Shown here piece by piece: positions 1 through 10,755 of a DNA stretch of 64,000 nucleotides. The notes under the pieces were generated by a model. That model did not search any database. It saw only the letters and a list, made by a program, of their open reading frames with translations, and was not told where the DNA came from. A program made the position numbers and the translations under genes. Source of the stretch: Symploca sp. SIO2E9 (GTDB lineage Bacteria > Cyanobacteriota > Cyanobacteriia > Cyanobacteriales > Coleofasciculaceae); assembly GCA_010692645.1 (NCBI GenBank), contig JAAHGS010000020.1, positions 45,231 to 109,230 of the forward strand, read 5' to 3'. How positions within the stretch are numbered: the first letter of the stretch is position 1; each line of letters starts with the position of its first letter.

Positions 1-262
1 TGGTCGCTTCCAGCAAAGCTTTAATTTCATGAACTCGGTCAACCCCATAGTTAATAAAGGGACCACCCATCATGGCTGGATCTTTCATCGCTGACTGATG
101 AACCTCAGGAGCATCGACAAACGACTGCATAATTTTTAAATGCGATTCAGTAATATACCGAGCCGCTGTCGCTGGGGAGATAAGGTTCGACCAGGCATAC
201 CATTGGTTAAATAATGGCTCTACGATGACATTTGGTTTGAGATAGAAGGTTTGATTTGCCAT
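1..262 (-). CDS. CmlA-like diiron oxygenase, N-terminal fragment (partial)
   Basis: An open frame starts at an ATG at 262 and runs left off the window for 87 codons. The peptide opens MANQTFYLKPNVIVEPLFNQ, followed by WYAWSNLISPATAA and later MMGGPFINYG. From memory, this pattern is the N-terminal domain of CmlA-type proteins. These are NRPS-associated diiron beta-hydroxylases, often annotated as MBL-fold metallo-hydrolases, which hydroxylate amino acids held on carrier proteins. The catalytic metallo-beta-lactamase-like domain would lie outside the window, so its metal ligands cannot be checked. The gene follows the last NRPS by 163 bases on the same strand, so it probably belongs to the biosynthetic operon. 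I am sure it is a gene, but only moderately sure of the family. Confidence 0.5.
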   Translation of the reverse strand, partial: MANQTFYLKPNVIVEPLFNQWYAWSNLISPATAARYITESHLKIMQSFVDAPEVHQSAMKDPAMMGGPFINYGVDRVHEIKALLEAT

Positions 263-425
263 ATTTACTTTACCTATTTATGTTGATTACGACCTCTTGC
301 AGAAATGCTAGATTTGATTTTTTTACCACAGATGCACAAAGTTAAATTACATAGGATTTATCAACTTTTGGCAGAAGTCTATTGTTTATTGGAGTTGTCT
401 TTAACAATGAACGATGAACAAGGGA

Positions 426-3400
426 TTATATTTCGATTTCCTCTAGCTCGTCTGCCATCTTTGTGGAAGGGCGTGAGAGTTTCTCCAACGTCTGCATTTT
501 TTCTATCCGTTTAGCTAAATCGGTCACAGTAGGCCCTTTAAATAAGTCAACAACTGTCACTTCAACCTCAAACATTTTGAGCAACTGAGCAATTAGTTGA
601 GTTGCTAGCAACGAATGTCCTCCTAACTCGAAGAAATTGTCATGTACACCTACCTGCTCAACTTCCAGCACTTGGGCAAAAATCTCAGCCAAGATTTGCT
701 CGGTAGGGGTGCGCGGGGCGACAAACGCTGCTTCTAATTCCGGTCGAGTAGTATTGGGTACAGGAAGAGCCACACGATCTACTTTCCCGTTGGGTGTTAG
801 AGGGAGAGTATCTAGGGTAATAAAAGCATTGGGCACCATGTATTCTGGTAGCTTTGAAAAGAGGAATTCACGTAGTTGATTGCTGGTGAGTGATTTCTTT
901 GAGGTAACAACATAGGCGACTAGGCGTTTGTTACCAGTAGTGTCCTCTATTGCAATGACAATGGCTTGTTCAATTTGAGGGTGTGTGTTGAGGACGGATT
1001 CAATTTCTCCTAGTTCGATGCGGAAGCCGCGAATCTTTACTTGATGGTCGAGGCGACCGAGATACTCAATATTGCCATCTGGTAAGTATCGAGCCAAATC
1101 CCCTGTTTTATATAATTTGGATTTTTGACTGTTGAAGTTTGAATTATCAAAAGGGTTAGGAATAAATTTTTCTTGGGTTAGCTCTGAGCGGTTGAGGTAT
1201 CCTCTAGCTAAGCCATCACCTCCAATGTACAATTCTCCTTGAACACCGATGGGAAGCGGTTGGAGGTGTTTATCTAATATGTAAATTTGGGTGTTAGCGA
1301 TGGGGCGACCGATGGCAGAAAATGCATCTTTAGTTGTTGTTACTGCTTTGTTGGCTCTTACCTGGTAAATTGTTGACCAGATTGTTGCTTCTGTTGGACC
1401 ATACAGATTCCACAATTCGCTACCTGTTTCTAGGATTTGATGGGCGAGTTGAGCCGATAAGGCTTCACCACCACACAAGACTTTGAGGGGATAATTAGAA
1501 GACCAACCACCAGTTAATAGCATTTGCCAAGTCGCTGGAGTGGCTTGCATAACAGTTATTTTCGAGGAAGATAACTCAGACAACAGCCCATCAGGATTAC
1601 TGGCAATTTCATGGGAGGCTACAACAACTTTGGCTCCTACTGTTAATGGCAGATAAAGTTCAAGGGCTGCAATATCAAAGGAAATAGTGGTAACTGCATA
1701 AAAAGTATCTCCCTGAGTTAATCCCGGAAAATAACTCATGGAATTTAAAAAGTTGACTACACTGTGGTGGGAGATTTGAACTCCCTTGGGTTGTCCTGTC
1801 GAACCCGAAGTGTAGATAACGTAAGCCAAATTATCAGAAGATACCCCAGCTTCCAGATTCTCCTGAGAGTGTTGCTCAATTGCCTCCCAATCAGTATCCA
1901 AACAAACCACTTTTGCTTGGTGTTCTGGCAAAGATTCCAGTAATGACTGTTGGGTCAACAACACTTCCACACGTGAATCTGCCAATATATAACTGAGTCG
2001 TTCTTGGGGATAACTAGGGTCAAGAGGTACATAGGTACCACCCGCCTTGAGGATACCCAACAGCCCCACCACCATCTTCAGGGAACGTTCCACGCAAATT
2101 CCCACCAGTCCCTCAGCTTTGACTCCCAAAGAAAGCAGATGATGTGCCAGTTGGTTGGCTCTTTGATTTAATTGTTGGTAGGTTAATTGCTGATTCTCAA
2201 ACACCACCGCTACTGCATCGGGTGTTTTCTCTACCTGCTCCTTAAATAAATGATGGATACATTTATCTGAGGGATATTCACTCTTGGTATCATTCCACTC
2301 CACCAACAACTGATGACGTTCGGCTTCACTCAACAAGGGTAATTCAGCGACAGGAAGTTGGGGATTTTCCACAATGGCTGACAACAAGTTCTGGAAATGA
2401 GCAGCCATGCGCTCAATAGTTGACCTGTCAAACAAGTCAGTATTGTACTCCCATTCACCCACCAATCCTCGATCAGTTTCGGTGATTGACAGGGTTAAAT
2501 CAAACTTAGCAATAGTGCTTTCCCGCTCTAACTGAGTCAAAGTCACACCGAGCAACTCCACTTCCCTCATCGGTGCATTCTGCAACACAAACATCACCTG
2601 GAACAGGGGAGAATGACTCAAAGAGCGTTGGGGTTGCAAGGCTTGTACTAATTGCTCAAAAGGTACATCCTGATGTTCGTAGGCTTTGATTGTAGTTTCC
2701 CTAACTCGTACCAGTAAGTCCTTCATACTGGGATTATCTTCAAAACGGGTTCTCAACACCAAAGTATTCACAAAAAAGCCAATCAATGACTCAATTTCCC
2801 AACGGTTGCGGTTGGCAATCGGAGAACCAATTAAAATATCTTCTTGACCGCTGTAGCGATAGAGTAAAGTGGCAAACGCCGCCAACAGGGTCATAAATAA
2901 AGTCGTCCCCGACTCCCGCGACAGGGTTTGCAACTTTTGGGTTAAATCACTATCTAAACTAAAACTTTGAGTTGTACCCCGGTAAGTTTGTATGTTTGGA
3001 CGAGGGCAGTCAGTAGGTAATTGTAACAATTCTGGCGCACCCTGCAATTGAGAACGCCAGTAATTGAGTTGGTTTTGAGGAACTTCCCCACTCAACCATT
3101 GTTTTTGCCAAACGGCAAAGTCGGTATACTGGATGGGCAACTCTGGAAGTGGGGACGGCTGACCAGTGGAAAAAGCTTCGTAGAGCTTACTAAGTTCTTG
3201 AATGAATATGCCCATAGACCAAGCATCGGAGACAATGTGGTGCATCGTCAACAGCAGCACATATTCACTTTCATCTAAGTGGACTAGAGTCAATCGCAGA
3301 AGTGGCCCTTTGGCTAGGTCGAAAGGTTGCTGGGCTTCCTCATCAGCCAAGCGCTGGATTTCAGCTTCTCGTTCGTCTTCCCTTAAGTGTCGCCAATCTA

Positions 3401-3887
3401 GGATGGGGAGTGCCAACCTGAAGGTCGGGGCGATTGCCTGAACAGGCTGAGCGTCTACCACCTCAAAGGTTGTGCGTAAGGATTCGTGGCGGCGCACGAT
3501 TTCATTGAAACTTCGTTCAAAGGCAACTACATCAAGCGAACCATTTAAACGTACAGCCCCAGGAACGTTGTAAAGGGGGCTACCCGGTTCCATTTGGTCG
3601 AGAAACCATAGCCGTTGCTGGGCAGAGGATAGGGGTAGGTTCCCCTCTCGTAAAACAGGTTGAATAGCCTGAGACGTGATGTTTGAGGCAAGATTAGCTG
3701 CTTCGAGAAATGTAATAATTTCAGCTTTGCGATTGGATATCTGAGCGCTCAGCTCTGGCGTTAGTATACCTTTTGGAGTATCACAACGCAAGCGAACCTC
3801 TTCTAGAGGCGCTCCGCTAACACCCTCAACCCAGAGCTTGATATCCAGACTATAAAGGTAAGATAAAAATTTATCAATCGTTTTCAT
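426..3887 (-). CDS. NRPS module TubC-C-A(Gly)-PCP
   Basis: This is a single-module peptide synthetase of 1153 residues. Its order is a TubC-type docking domain (about 1-65), a condensation domain (about 80-520, motif HHIVSDA), an adenylation domain (about 545-1040, core YTSGSTGQPKG) and a carrier domain with LGGHS at Ser1092. The specificity residues read D-I-L-Q-L-G-L-I-W, the classical cyanobacterial glycine code. The condensation motif ends in Ala rather than Gly, as in its upstream neighbour. The C-terminal tail ends EEIEI, resembling the short linear motifs that bind TubC-type docking domains. The start overlaps the stop of the upstream NRPS by four bases (ATGA), implying translational coupling. 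It is the last assembly-line protein of the minus-strand block, yet it has no thioesterase or reductase domain. Chain release or a further module must therefore lie elsewhere. Confidence 0.93.
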   Translation of the reverse strand: MKTIDKFLSYLYSLDIKLWVEGVSGAPLEEVRLRCDTPKGILTPELSAQISNRKAEIITFLEAANLASNITSQAIQPVLREGNLPLSSAQQRLWFLDQMEPGSPLYNVPGAVRLNGSLDVVAFERSFNEIVRRHESLRTTFEVVDAQPVQAIAPTFRLALPILDWRHLREDEREAEIQRLADEEAQQPFDLAKGPLLRLTLVHLDESEYVLLLTMHHIVSDAWSMGIFIQELSKLYEAFSTGQPSPLPELPIQYTDFAVWQKQWLSGEVPQNQLNYWRSQLQGAPELLQLPTDCPRPNIQTYRGTTQSFSLDSDLTQKLQTLSRESGTTLFMTLLAAFATLLYRYSGQEDILIGSPIANRNRWEIESLIGFFVNTLVLRTRFEDNPSMKDLLVRVRETTIKAYEHQDVPFEQLVQALQPQRSLSHSPLFQVMFVLQNAPMREVELLGVTLTQLERESTIAKFDLTLSITETDRGLVGEWEYNTDLFDRSTIERMAAHFQNLLSAIVENPQLPVAELPLLSEAERHQLLVEWNDTKSEYPSDKCIHHLFKEQVEKTPDAVAVVFENQQLTYQQLNQRANQLAHHLLSLGVKAEGLVGICVERSLKMVVGLLGILKAGGTYVPLDPSYPQERLSYILADSRVEVLLTQQSLLESLPEHQAKVVCLDTDWEAIEQHSQENLEAGVSSDNLAYVIYTSGSTGQPKGVQISHHSVVNFLNSMSYFPGLTQGDTFYAVTTISFDIAALELYLPLTVGAKVVVASHEIASNPDGLLSELSSSKITVMQATPATWQMLLTGGWSSNYPLKVLCGGEALSAQLAHQILETGSELWNLYGPTEATIWSTIYQVRANKAVTTTKDAFSAIGRPIANTQIYILDKHLQPLPIGVQGELYIGGDGLARGYLNRSELTQEKFIPNPFDNSNFNSQKSKLYKTGDLARYLPDGNIEYLGRLDHQVKIRGFRIELGEIESVLNTHPQIEQAIVIAIEDTTGNKRLVAYVVTSKKSLTSNQLREFLFSKLPEYMVPNAFITLDTLPLTPNGKVDRVALPVPNTTRPELEAAFVAPRTPTEQILAEIFAQVLEVEQVGVHDNFFELGGHSLLATQLIAQLLKMFEVEVTVVDLFKGPTVTDLAKRIEKMQTLEKLSRPSTKMADELEEIEI

Positions 3888-6800
3888 AACTCTATTTCCT
3901 CTCGTTCTTCTTGAACTTTTCCAATCGCAATAGGAGGTTGCGAACCTTGAGTAAGAGCTAAGCGCATGGTTTCAATGTGTTCGCTCAAAAGCTCCACAGT
4001 AGGTTTCTCAAACAGACTGCCTATGGGCAACTCTATCTGACATGCCTCACGTAAGCGAGAAATGATTTGGGTTGCCAGCAACGAATGTCCTCCCAACTCA
4101 AAGAAATTGTCATGTATACCTACCTGCTCAACCTCCAGCACTTGGGCAAAAATCTCAGCCAAAATTCGCTCTGTTGGAGTGCGAGGGGCAACAAACGCTT
4201 CCTCTAATTCAGGTCGAGCTGTATCAGGTATAGGCAGAGCAAAACGGTCAACTTTTCCATTAGGATTGAGGGGTAGGGCATCCAGCGTCACGAACGCTGT
4301 AGGTATCATGTATTTGGGTAATTTTGCTTCAATAAAGCGCCGTAAATCGCCAATTGTCAGGATATGTGATTGCTCAGGAACGAGATAAGCAACGAGTCGT
4401 CTATCTCCTGGTTGGTCTTCACGGACAATGACTATGTTTTCTTGTACTCCTGGGTGTTTGTTTAACAGTGCTTCAATCTCTCCCAGTTCAATCCGAAAAC
4501 CACGAATTTTAACCTGATGGTCGAGGCGACCAAGAAGTTTGATATAACCATCACTTAGGTAACAGGCTAAATCTCCTGTTTTATAGAGACGGCTTCCTGG
4601 TTGATCACTAAAAGGATTGGGGATAAAGGCTTCAGCAGTTTTTTCGGGACGGTTGAGGTAGCCCCGCGCTAGACCTACTCCACCAATATGTAATTCCCCT
4701 GGCACGCCGATGGGAACAGGTTGGAGATGTTTGTCTAAAATGTAAAGTTGCTTATTGGCAGCAGGGCGCACAGTAGGTATTTTTTGACCGTCGTTGCCGC
4801 ACTCAACCATACTGGCGTTGACTGTCGTTTCAGTGGGGCCGTAGGCGTTGATAAACAGTCGTCCTTGTGACCATTGGGCAATTAGTTCAGGAGAAGGGGC
4901 TTCTCCTCCTACTAGAACCATTTGCAAAGCAGGCAATTTGGCAGCGGGCAGAACCGCTAGTGCTGAGGGAGGGAGTGTAATATGGGTAATGGCTTGTTCC
5001 TGTAAAAGCTGCATTAAGGCTGATCCAGGTAGTAAATCTTCCGGCGTTCCCAGATGGAGGGCGGCACCGGAACCCAGAGCCATAACTAATTCCGGAATAG
5101 AGGCATCAAAGCTCAAGGAGAAGAATTGGAGAATACGGCTGTCTGCTTTAACCTTACAAGTCCGAATCTTGTCCTCGGTTAGGTTGCCCAATCCTTCATG
5201 AGTAACCAAAACTCCTTTGGGTTTTCCTGTAGAGCCTGAGGTATAAATCAGGTAAGCCAAGTTTTCGACGGTAACACCACTATTGGGGTTCTGCTCACTC
5301 TCTTGTGCAATAGTTGCCCAGTTTGTATCTAAGCAGACCACTTGGGCGTCCTGTTGGGGGAGTTCTTTAACTAATTTTTGTGTTGTCAGGAGAATGGGAA
5401 CCTGTGAATCTGACAACATAAAAGCAAGGCGCTCTGCAGGGTATGTTGGGTCTAGGGGGAGATAGGCGCCACCCGCTTTAAGAATGCCCAATACGCCGAT
5501 AATCATTTCTAGCGATCGCTCTACACAAATCCCCACAATAACTTCTGGTTTCACGCCCAGCTTTTGTAGGTAATGTGCTAGTTGATTGGCGCGTTGATTC
5601 AGTTCCCGGTAAGTAAGTTGCTCGTTTTTGAAGACAACGGCAACAGCATCAGGTGATTGCGACCCTTGAGCTTCAAATAACTGATGGAAACACTGGTCTT
5701 GAGGATACTCAATTTTGGTGTCATTCCACTCCACCAGTAACCGATGCTTCTCCGCTTCTGTTAGTAAGGGCAACTCCGAAAGTCGCTGCTCTGGATTCTT
5801 AACAATGCCCGCTAGCAAACTTTGGAAATGACCCGCCATCCGCGTCATTGTCGCCTTGTCAAACAAGTCTGTGTTGTACTCAAATGCCCCCATCAGTCCG
5901 GAGGCAGTTTCATACATATCCAGACTCAAGTCTAACTTGGCTGTTGAGTTTTCTGAGTGCAGAAAACTCAGTGTCAAACCAGAAAGTTTCAGGTCTACCT
6001 TTGGGGAATTTTCCAGCATGAACTTCACCTGGAACAGCGGACTGTAACTTAAGTCTCGCTCTGGTTGCAGTTCCTCAACCAATTTTTCAAAGGGCAAGTC
6101 CTGGTAGTCTTGGGCATCCCAAGTTACCTGTTGCACCCGAGCAAGCAATTCCCGGAAGCTGGGATTGCCTGACAGGTTAGTACGCAGCACTAAGGTATTG
6201 ATAAAAAAGCCAATTAGTGGTTCAATTTCCGTCCGGTTGCGGTTGGCAATAGGTGAACCAACTAGAATGTCCTCTTGGAAGGTGTAGCGGTAAAGCAGAA
6301 TCTTGAACGCTGCCAGTAATGTCATGAACAGCGTCACCTCTTCCTTCTGACTTAGCGCCTTGAGATCCTCCGTAAGACTTTTGGGGATAGAGAAAGATTG
6401 CCTTGCACCTCGGAAAGTTTGAACTCTAGGTCTGGGGCGGTCTGTAGGTAATTGTAAAACTGGAAGGTTACCACTTAGTTGTTTTTGCCAGTAGGATAGC
6501 TGAGAGTCAAGTACCTCACCCTGTAGCCACTGGCGCTGCCAAGCGGCAAAGTCAGCATATTGGATTGGCAACTCTGGAAGCGGGGAAGGTCGATCCGTGG
6601 AAAAGGCTTCGTAGAGTACACTCAGTTCTCGAACGAATAAGCCTATAGACCAAGCATCGGAGATAATGTGGTGCATCGTCAACAGCGCCACATATTCGTC
6701 TTCATCTAAGTGAACTAGAGTTACTCGCAGAAGTGGTCCTTTGGCTAAGTCGAAAGGTTGCTGGGCTTCCTCATTAGCCAAGCGCTGAATTTCAGTTTCT

Positions 6801-7318
6801 CGTTCGTTTTCCCTTAAATGCCGCCAATCTAGTATGTGCATTGTCAAGGTTAAGGTGGGGTCAATCACTTGGATTGGCTGACCATCTACCGTCTTGAAGG
6901 TGGTGCGTAAGGCTTCGTGGCGACGCAGGATTTCATTGAAACTTCGTTCAAAAGCGATCGCATCGAGGGAACCTTTGAGACGCACAGCCCCAGGAATATT
7001 GTAAATGGGGTTGCCTGGTTCCATTTGATCAAGAAACCATAACCGCTGTTGTGCAAAGGATAGAGGGAGGTTCCCTGCTCGTGAAACAGTTGTAATAGCC
7101 TGAGTAGTTGAATTTGAGGCAAGATTAGCCTGGTTGAGAAAGGCAATAATTTCTGCTTTGCGTTCAGAGATTTGAGCGCTGAGGGTTGGTGTTAATACCT
7201 CCTCAGGAGCATTACAACGCAAGCGAAACTCTTCCGGAAGCGCTCCATTAACGCCTTCAATCCAAAGCTTTACGTCCAGACTATAAAGGTAAGATAAGAA
7301 TTCCTCTATTGTTTTCAT
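3884..7318 (-). CDS. NRPS module TubC-C-A-PCP, substrate unassigned
   Basis: This is a single-module synthetase of 1144 residues. An N-terminal TubC docking domain (about 1-65) is followed by a condensation domain (HHIISDA), an adenylation domain (YTSGSTGKPKG) and a carrier domain with Ser1079 in LGGHS. The adenylation specificity residues read roughly D-A-P-T-L-G-A-V-N, which I cannot match to a known code; it is clearly not the glycine code of the neighbouring modules. The first 250 residues are very similar to those of the downstream synthetase, which suggests module duplication. The C-terminus ends REEIEL, a docking tail. The start overlaps the upstream stop by four bases, and the stop overlaps the next start in the same way. 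No epimerase or methyltransferase domain is present. Confidence 0.93.
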   Translation of the reverse strand: MKTIEEFLSYLYSLDVKLWIEGVNGALPEEFRLRCNAPEEVLTPTLSAQISERKAEIIAFLNQANLASNSTTQAITTVSRAGNLPLSFAQQRLWFLDQMEPGNPIYNIPGAVRLKGSLDAIAFERSFNEILRRHEALRTTFKTVDGQPIQVIDPTLTLTMHILDWRHLRENERETEIQRLANEEAQQPFDLAKGPLLRVTLVHLDEDEYVALLTMHHIISDAWSIGLFVRELSVLYEAFSTDRPSPLPELPIQYADFAAWQRQWLQGEVLDSQLSYWQKQLSGNLPVLQLPTDRPRPRVQTFRGARQSFSIPKSLTEDLKALSQKEEVTLFMTLLAAFKILLYRYTFQEDILVGSPIANRNRTEIEPLIGFFINTLVLRTNLSGNPSFRELLARVQQVTWDAQDYQDLPFEKLVEELQPERDLSYSPLFQVKFMLENSPKVDLKLSGLTLSFLHSENSTAKLDLSLDMYETASGLMGAFEYNTDLFDKATMTRMAGHFQSLLAGIVKNPEQRLSELPLLTEAEKHRLLVEWNDTKIEYPQDQCFHQLFEAQGSQSPDAVAVVFKNEQLTYRELNQRANQLAHYLQKLGVKPEVIVGICVERSLEMIIGVLGILKAGGAYLPLDPTYPAERLAFMLSDSQVPILLTTQKLVKELPQQDAQVVCLDTNWATIAQESEQNPNSGVTVENLAYLIYTSGSTGKPKGVLVTHEGLGNLTEDKIRTCKVKADSRILQFFSLSFDASIPELVMALGSGAALHLGTPEDLLPGSALMQLLQEQAITHITLPPSALAVLPAAKLPALQMVLVGGEAPSPELIAQWSQGRLFINAYGPTETTVNASMVECGNDGQKIPTVRPAANKQLYILDKHLQPVPIGVPGELHIGGVGLARGYLNRPEKTAEAFIPNPFSDQPGSRLYKTGDLACYLSDGYIKLLGRLDHQVKIRGFRIELGEIEALLNKHPGVQENIVIVREDQPGDRRLVAYLVPEQSHILTIGDLRRFIEAKLPKYMIPTAFVTLDALPLNPNGKVDRFALPIPDTARPELEEAFVAPRTPTERILAEIFAQVLEVEQVGIHDNFFELGGHSLLATQIISRLREACQIELPIGSLFEKPTVELLSEHIETMRLALTQGSQPPIAIGKVQEEREEIEL

Positions 7319-10300
7319 AATTCTATTTCCTTTCGACCTTTTCCAGCAGCAACGGGAGGCGGTGAAACTTGAGTAAGAGCTAAACGCATGGTTTCAATGC
7401 GAGTACTGAAGCCAGCGACAGTTGGTCTCTCGAATAGGCTACGTAGGGGCAAATCTATCTCGAATGCCTCGCGTAAGCGAGAAATAACTTTGGTCGCTAG
7501 CAGAGAATGTCCCCCCAACTCAAAGAAGTTGTCGTGAATGCTGACCTTCTCTAGCCCCAAAATATCGGCATAGATAGCAGCTAGTACTTCTTCTGTAGGA
7601 TTGCGGGGTGGAACAAAGCCAACGTCACTTCTCGATATATCTGGTGCAGGTAGAGCTTTGCGATTTACCTTACCATTAGGTGTTAACGGTAGTGCCTCCA
7701 GGATTACAAAGGCACTAGGTATCATGTAATTAGGCAGCTTCTGTTGGAGAAGATCCCGCAGATTGCTTGTGGCGATACTTATTTCTGAATGGGGAACGAC
7801 ATAGGCAACTAAGCGCTTATCGCCAGCTTGATCTTCTCTAGCCACAACAACAGCTTCTCTCACCTGGGAATGTTGATTGAGCACCGCTTCAATTTCCCCT
7901 AACTCGATGCGGAAGCCTCGAATTTTCACTTGATTGTCAATACGACCAAGGAATTCGATGTTACCGTCAGGCAAATATCGAGCCAAATCCCCTGTTTTAT
8001 ATAATTTTGACTTTTGAGTTTTGAATTTTGAATTATTAAAAGGGTTGGGTATAAACTTTTCTTGGGTTAATTCTGGGCGGTTGAGGTAACCTCTGGCTAA
8101 GCCATTTCCTCCGATATATAACTCTCCTGGTACACCTATAGGTAATGGTTGTAGGTTTTTATCTAAAATATAAATTTGGGTGTTAGCAATAGGGCGACCG
8201 ATATAAGGAGGTACTCCTTGATTTACTGCTACTGTTTTGTTGGCTCCTACTTGGTAAATTGTAGACCAGATAGTTGCTTCTGTTGGACCATACAGATTCC
8301 ACAATTGACTACCAGTTTCTAGAATTTGATGAGCTAATTGAGCAGATAAGGCTTCACCTCCACACAATACTTTCAAGGGATAATTAGAAGACCAACCAGC
8401 ATCTAATAGCATTTGCCAAGTAGCTGGAGTGGCTTGCATGACACTTATCTTCGAGGAGAATAATTCAGACAGTAGCCGCTCAGAATCAGTAGCAACTCCA
8501 CGGGAAGCTACAATAACTTTTGCCCCTACAGTTAATGGTAGATAAAGATCAAGAGCTGCAATATCAAAGGAAATAGTAGTAACTGCACAGAAAGTATCTT
8601 CCTGAGTTAATCCCAGAACATGGCTCATGGAATTTAAGAAATTAACCACACTTTGGTGGCAGATTTGAACCCCCTTCGGTTTACCAGTCGAACCAGAAGT
8701 GTAGATCACATAAGCCAAATTATCCGAACATATCCCAACCTCAAGATTCTTTTGAGGGTGTTGCTCAATCACCCCCCAATCTGTATCTAAACAGACTACC
8801 TGTGCTTGGCTTGGTGGCAAATATTCGAGCAAAGATTGTTGGGTCAACAACACCTCAACACCCGAATCCGCCAACATATAACTCAATCTTTCTTGGGGAT
8901 AATTGGGGTCAGGAGGAACATAAGCACCACCAGCCTTTAGTATCCCCAACAGTCCCACCACCATCTCCAGGGAACGTTCCACGCAGATGCCAACTAGTAC
9001 TTCTGGTTTGACGCCCAAGCTTTGCAGGTGATGTGCTAGTTGGTTAGCTCTTTGATTTAATTGCTGGTAGGTCAACTGCTGGTTTTCAAATACTACCGCT
9101 ACAGCATCCGGTGTTTTCTCTACCTGTTCCTCAAATAACTGATGAATACAGGTATCTGAGGCATATTCCCTTGCAGTATCATTCCACTCGGTCAACAATT
9201 GATGACGTTCTGATTGACTCAAAAGGGGCAATTGGTCAACTCGCTGTTGTGGATTAGCTGCGATCACTTCAAGTAATTTTTGGAAATGCCCCATCATCCT
9301 ATTAATTCTGGCAGCATCAAACAAATCAGTGTTGTATTCCCAGAAACCCTCTAGCCCCGAATCAATCTCTGTCATGTCTAAGCGCAAATCAAACAAAGTT
9401 CTGGTGTGTTCAACCTCAAAAGGTGTTAAGGTCAGCTCAGGCAGTTCCAATTTCACCTCCGGAGTATTTTGTAAGTTAAACAACACCTGGAAGAGTGGGT
9501 TGTAGTTGGCATCCCGTTCTGGCTGTAGTTCCTCGACTAGCTTTTCAAAAGGCAAATCCTGATGCTCATAAGCTTTCATCGTCACCTGCCGCACTCGACC
9601 TAATAGTTCCTCAAAAGTTGGGTTGCCCGAACAATCGGTGCGTAGTACCAGGGTGTTGACAAAACAGCCAATCAGCCCTTCAATTTCAGCTCGGTTACGG
9701 TTAGCTATAGGCGAACCAATGATGATGTCTTCTTGCCCACTGTAGCGGTAGAACAAAACTTTGAACGCTGCCAACAGGGTCATGAACAGGGTAGCCTCGG
9801 CTTTCCTACCAATAGCCTGAAGCGCTTTGGTCAAACTTTTGGGTAACTCGAATGACTCCTTTGCCCCCCGGTAAGTCTGAACAGGTGGTCGTGGTCGGTC
9901 TGTGGGCAGTTGCAGTAAGGGAGGAGCATTGTTTAATTGCTGCTTCCAGTAAGACAGTTGGGACTCTAGTTTTGCTCCCTGTAACTCTTGCCGCTGCCAA
10001 ACAGCAAAATCCGCATATTGGATGGGCAACTCAGGCAGGGACACCGGTTTTCCGCTAGAGAAGGTTTCGTAAAGGGCTGACAATTCACGAATTATTACAC
10101 CCGCTGACCAGCCATCATAGACAATGTGATGTATGGTGAATAGCAATACATGTTTCTGTTCACTTAGCTGTACTAGTGTCCAGCGCAGCAGAGAATCTTG
10201 AACTAAATCGAAGGGGCCTTGATTCTGATCAGTTGCTAATCTCTGGACTTCCATTTCCTGCTCAGCTTCTGGTAACTGGCACAAATCCACCACTGGTAGT

Positions 10301-10755
10301 GTCAAGATTAAGCTTGGGGCTATAGTTTGAAAAGTTTCCCCATCTAGCATTTTGAAAGTAGTGCGCAGAGCTTCATGGCGTTGCACAATCTCGTTTAGAC
10401 TTTGCTCTAGGGCTGCCACGTTGAGAATACCTGTCAGTTGTATTGCTCCATATTCATTGTAAAAAGGGTTGTCGGGTTCTAATTGTTGGAGAAACCAAAG
10501 CCTTTGCTGGGCAAAGGACAGAGGTAGCTCTTTATCCCTTGGGACAGTTAGAATCTGTTTATTACTAGAACTTGAGGCAAAATCAACTCTTTGCAGAAAC
10601 TCTATTATTTCTGTTTTACGTTCAGCTATCTGGTCGCGCAAAATAGGTGTCAATAGATTCTTAGGTGCGTGACAGCGCAAGCTACCATTTTCTATCCGAA
10701 GTTTTATGCCTAATTCACTAATGTTGAACAAAAACTCATCAATGGATTGTTTCAT
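7315..10755 (-). CDS. NRPS module TubC-C-A(Gly)-PCP
   Basis: This is a single-module synthetase of 1146 residues with a TubC docking domain (about 1-60), a condensation domain with a full HHIVYDG motif, an adenylation domain and a carrier domain with Ser1084 in LGGHS. The specificity residues D-I-L-Q-L-G-L-I-W predict glycine. The adenylation domain is nearly the same as that of the last NRPS in the row, while the condensation domain is closest to that of the NRPS at 15382-18756, so the protein looks like a mosaic of duplicated pieces. It ends RKEIEL, the same tail as the PKS before it and the NRPS after it. ATGA overlaps at both ends indicate coupled translation. It should take the chain from the PKS and add glycine. 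Confidence 0.93.
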   Translation of the reverse strand: MKQSIDEFLFNISELGIKLRIENGSLRCHAPKNLLTPILRDQIAERKTEIIEFLQRVDFASSSSNKQILTVPRDKELPLSFAQQRLWFLQQLEPDNPFYNEYGAIQLTGILNVAALEQSLNEIVQRHEALRTTFKMLDGETFQTIAPSLILTLPVVDLCQLPEAEQEMEVQRLATDQNQGPFDLVQDSLLRWTLVQLSEQKHVLLFTIHHIVYDGWSAGVIIRELSALYETFSSGKPVSLPELPIQYADFAVWQRQELQGAKLESQLSYWKQQLNNAPPLLQLPTDRPRPPVQTYRGAKESFELPKSLTKALQAIGRKAEATLFMTLLAAFKVLFYRYSGQEDIIIGSPIANRNRAEIEGLIGCFVNTLVLRTDCSGNPTFEELLGRVRQVTMKAYEHQDLPFEKLVEELQPERDANYNPLFQVLFNLQNTPEVKLELPELTLTPFEVEHTRTLFDLRLDMTEIDSGLEGFWEYNTDLFDAARINRMMGHFQKLLEVIAANPQQRVDQLPLLSQSERHQLLTEWNDTAREYASDTCIHQLFEEQVEKTPDAVAVVFENQQLTYQQLNQRANQLAHHLQSLGVKPEVLVGICVERSLEMVVGLLGILKAGGAYVPPDPNYPQERLSYMLADSGVEVLLTQQSLLEYLPPSQAQVVCLDTDWGVIEQHPQKNLEVGICSDNLAYVIYTSGSTGKPKGVQICHQSVVNFLNSMSHVLGLTQEDTFCAVTTISFDIAALDLYLPLTVGAKVIVASRGVATDSERLLSELFSSKISVMQATPATWQMLLDAGWSSNYPLKVLCGGEALSAQLAHQILETGSQLWNLYGPTEATIWSTIYQVGANKTVAVNQGVPPYIGRPIANTQIYILDKNLQPLPIGVPGELYIGGNGLARGYLNRPELTQEKFIPNPFNNSKFKTQKSKLYKTGDLARYLPDGNIEFLGRIDNQVKIRGFRIELGEIEAVLNQHSQVREAVVVAREDQAGDKRLVAYVVPHSEISIATSNLRDLLQQKLPNYMIPSAFVILEALPLTPNGKVNRKALPAPDISRSDVGFVPPRNPTEEVLAAIYADILGLEKVSIHDNFFELGGHSLLATKVISRLREAFEIDLPLRSLFERPTVAGFSTRIETMRLALTQVSPPPVAAGKGRKEIEL

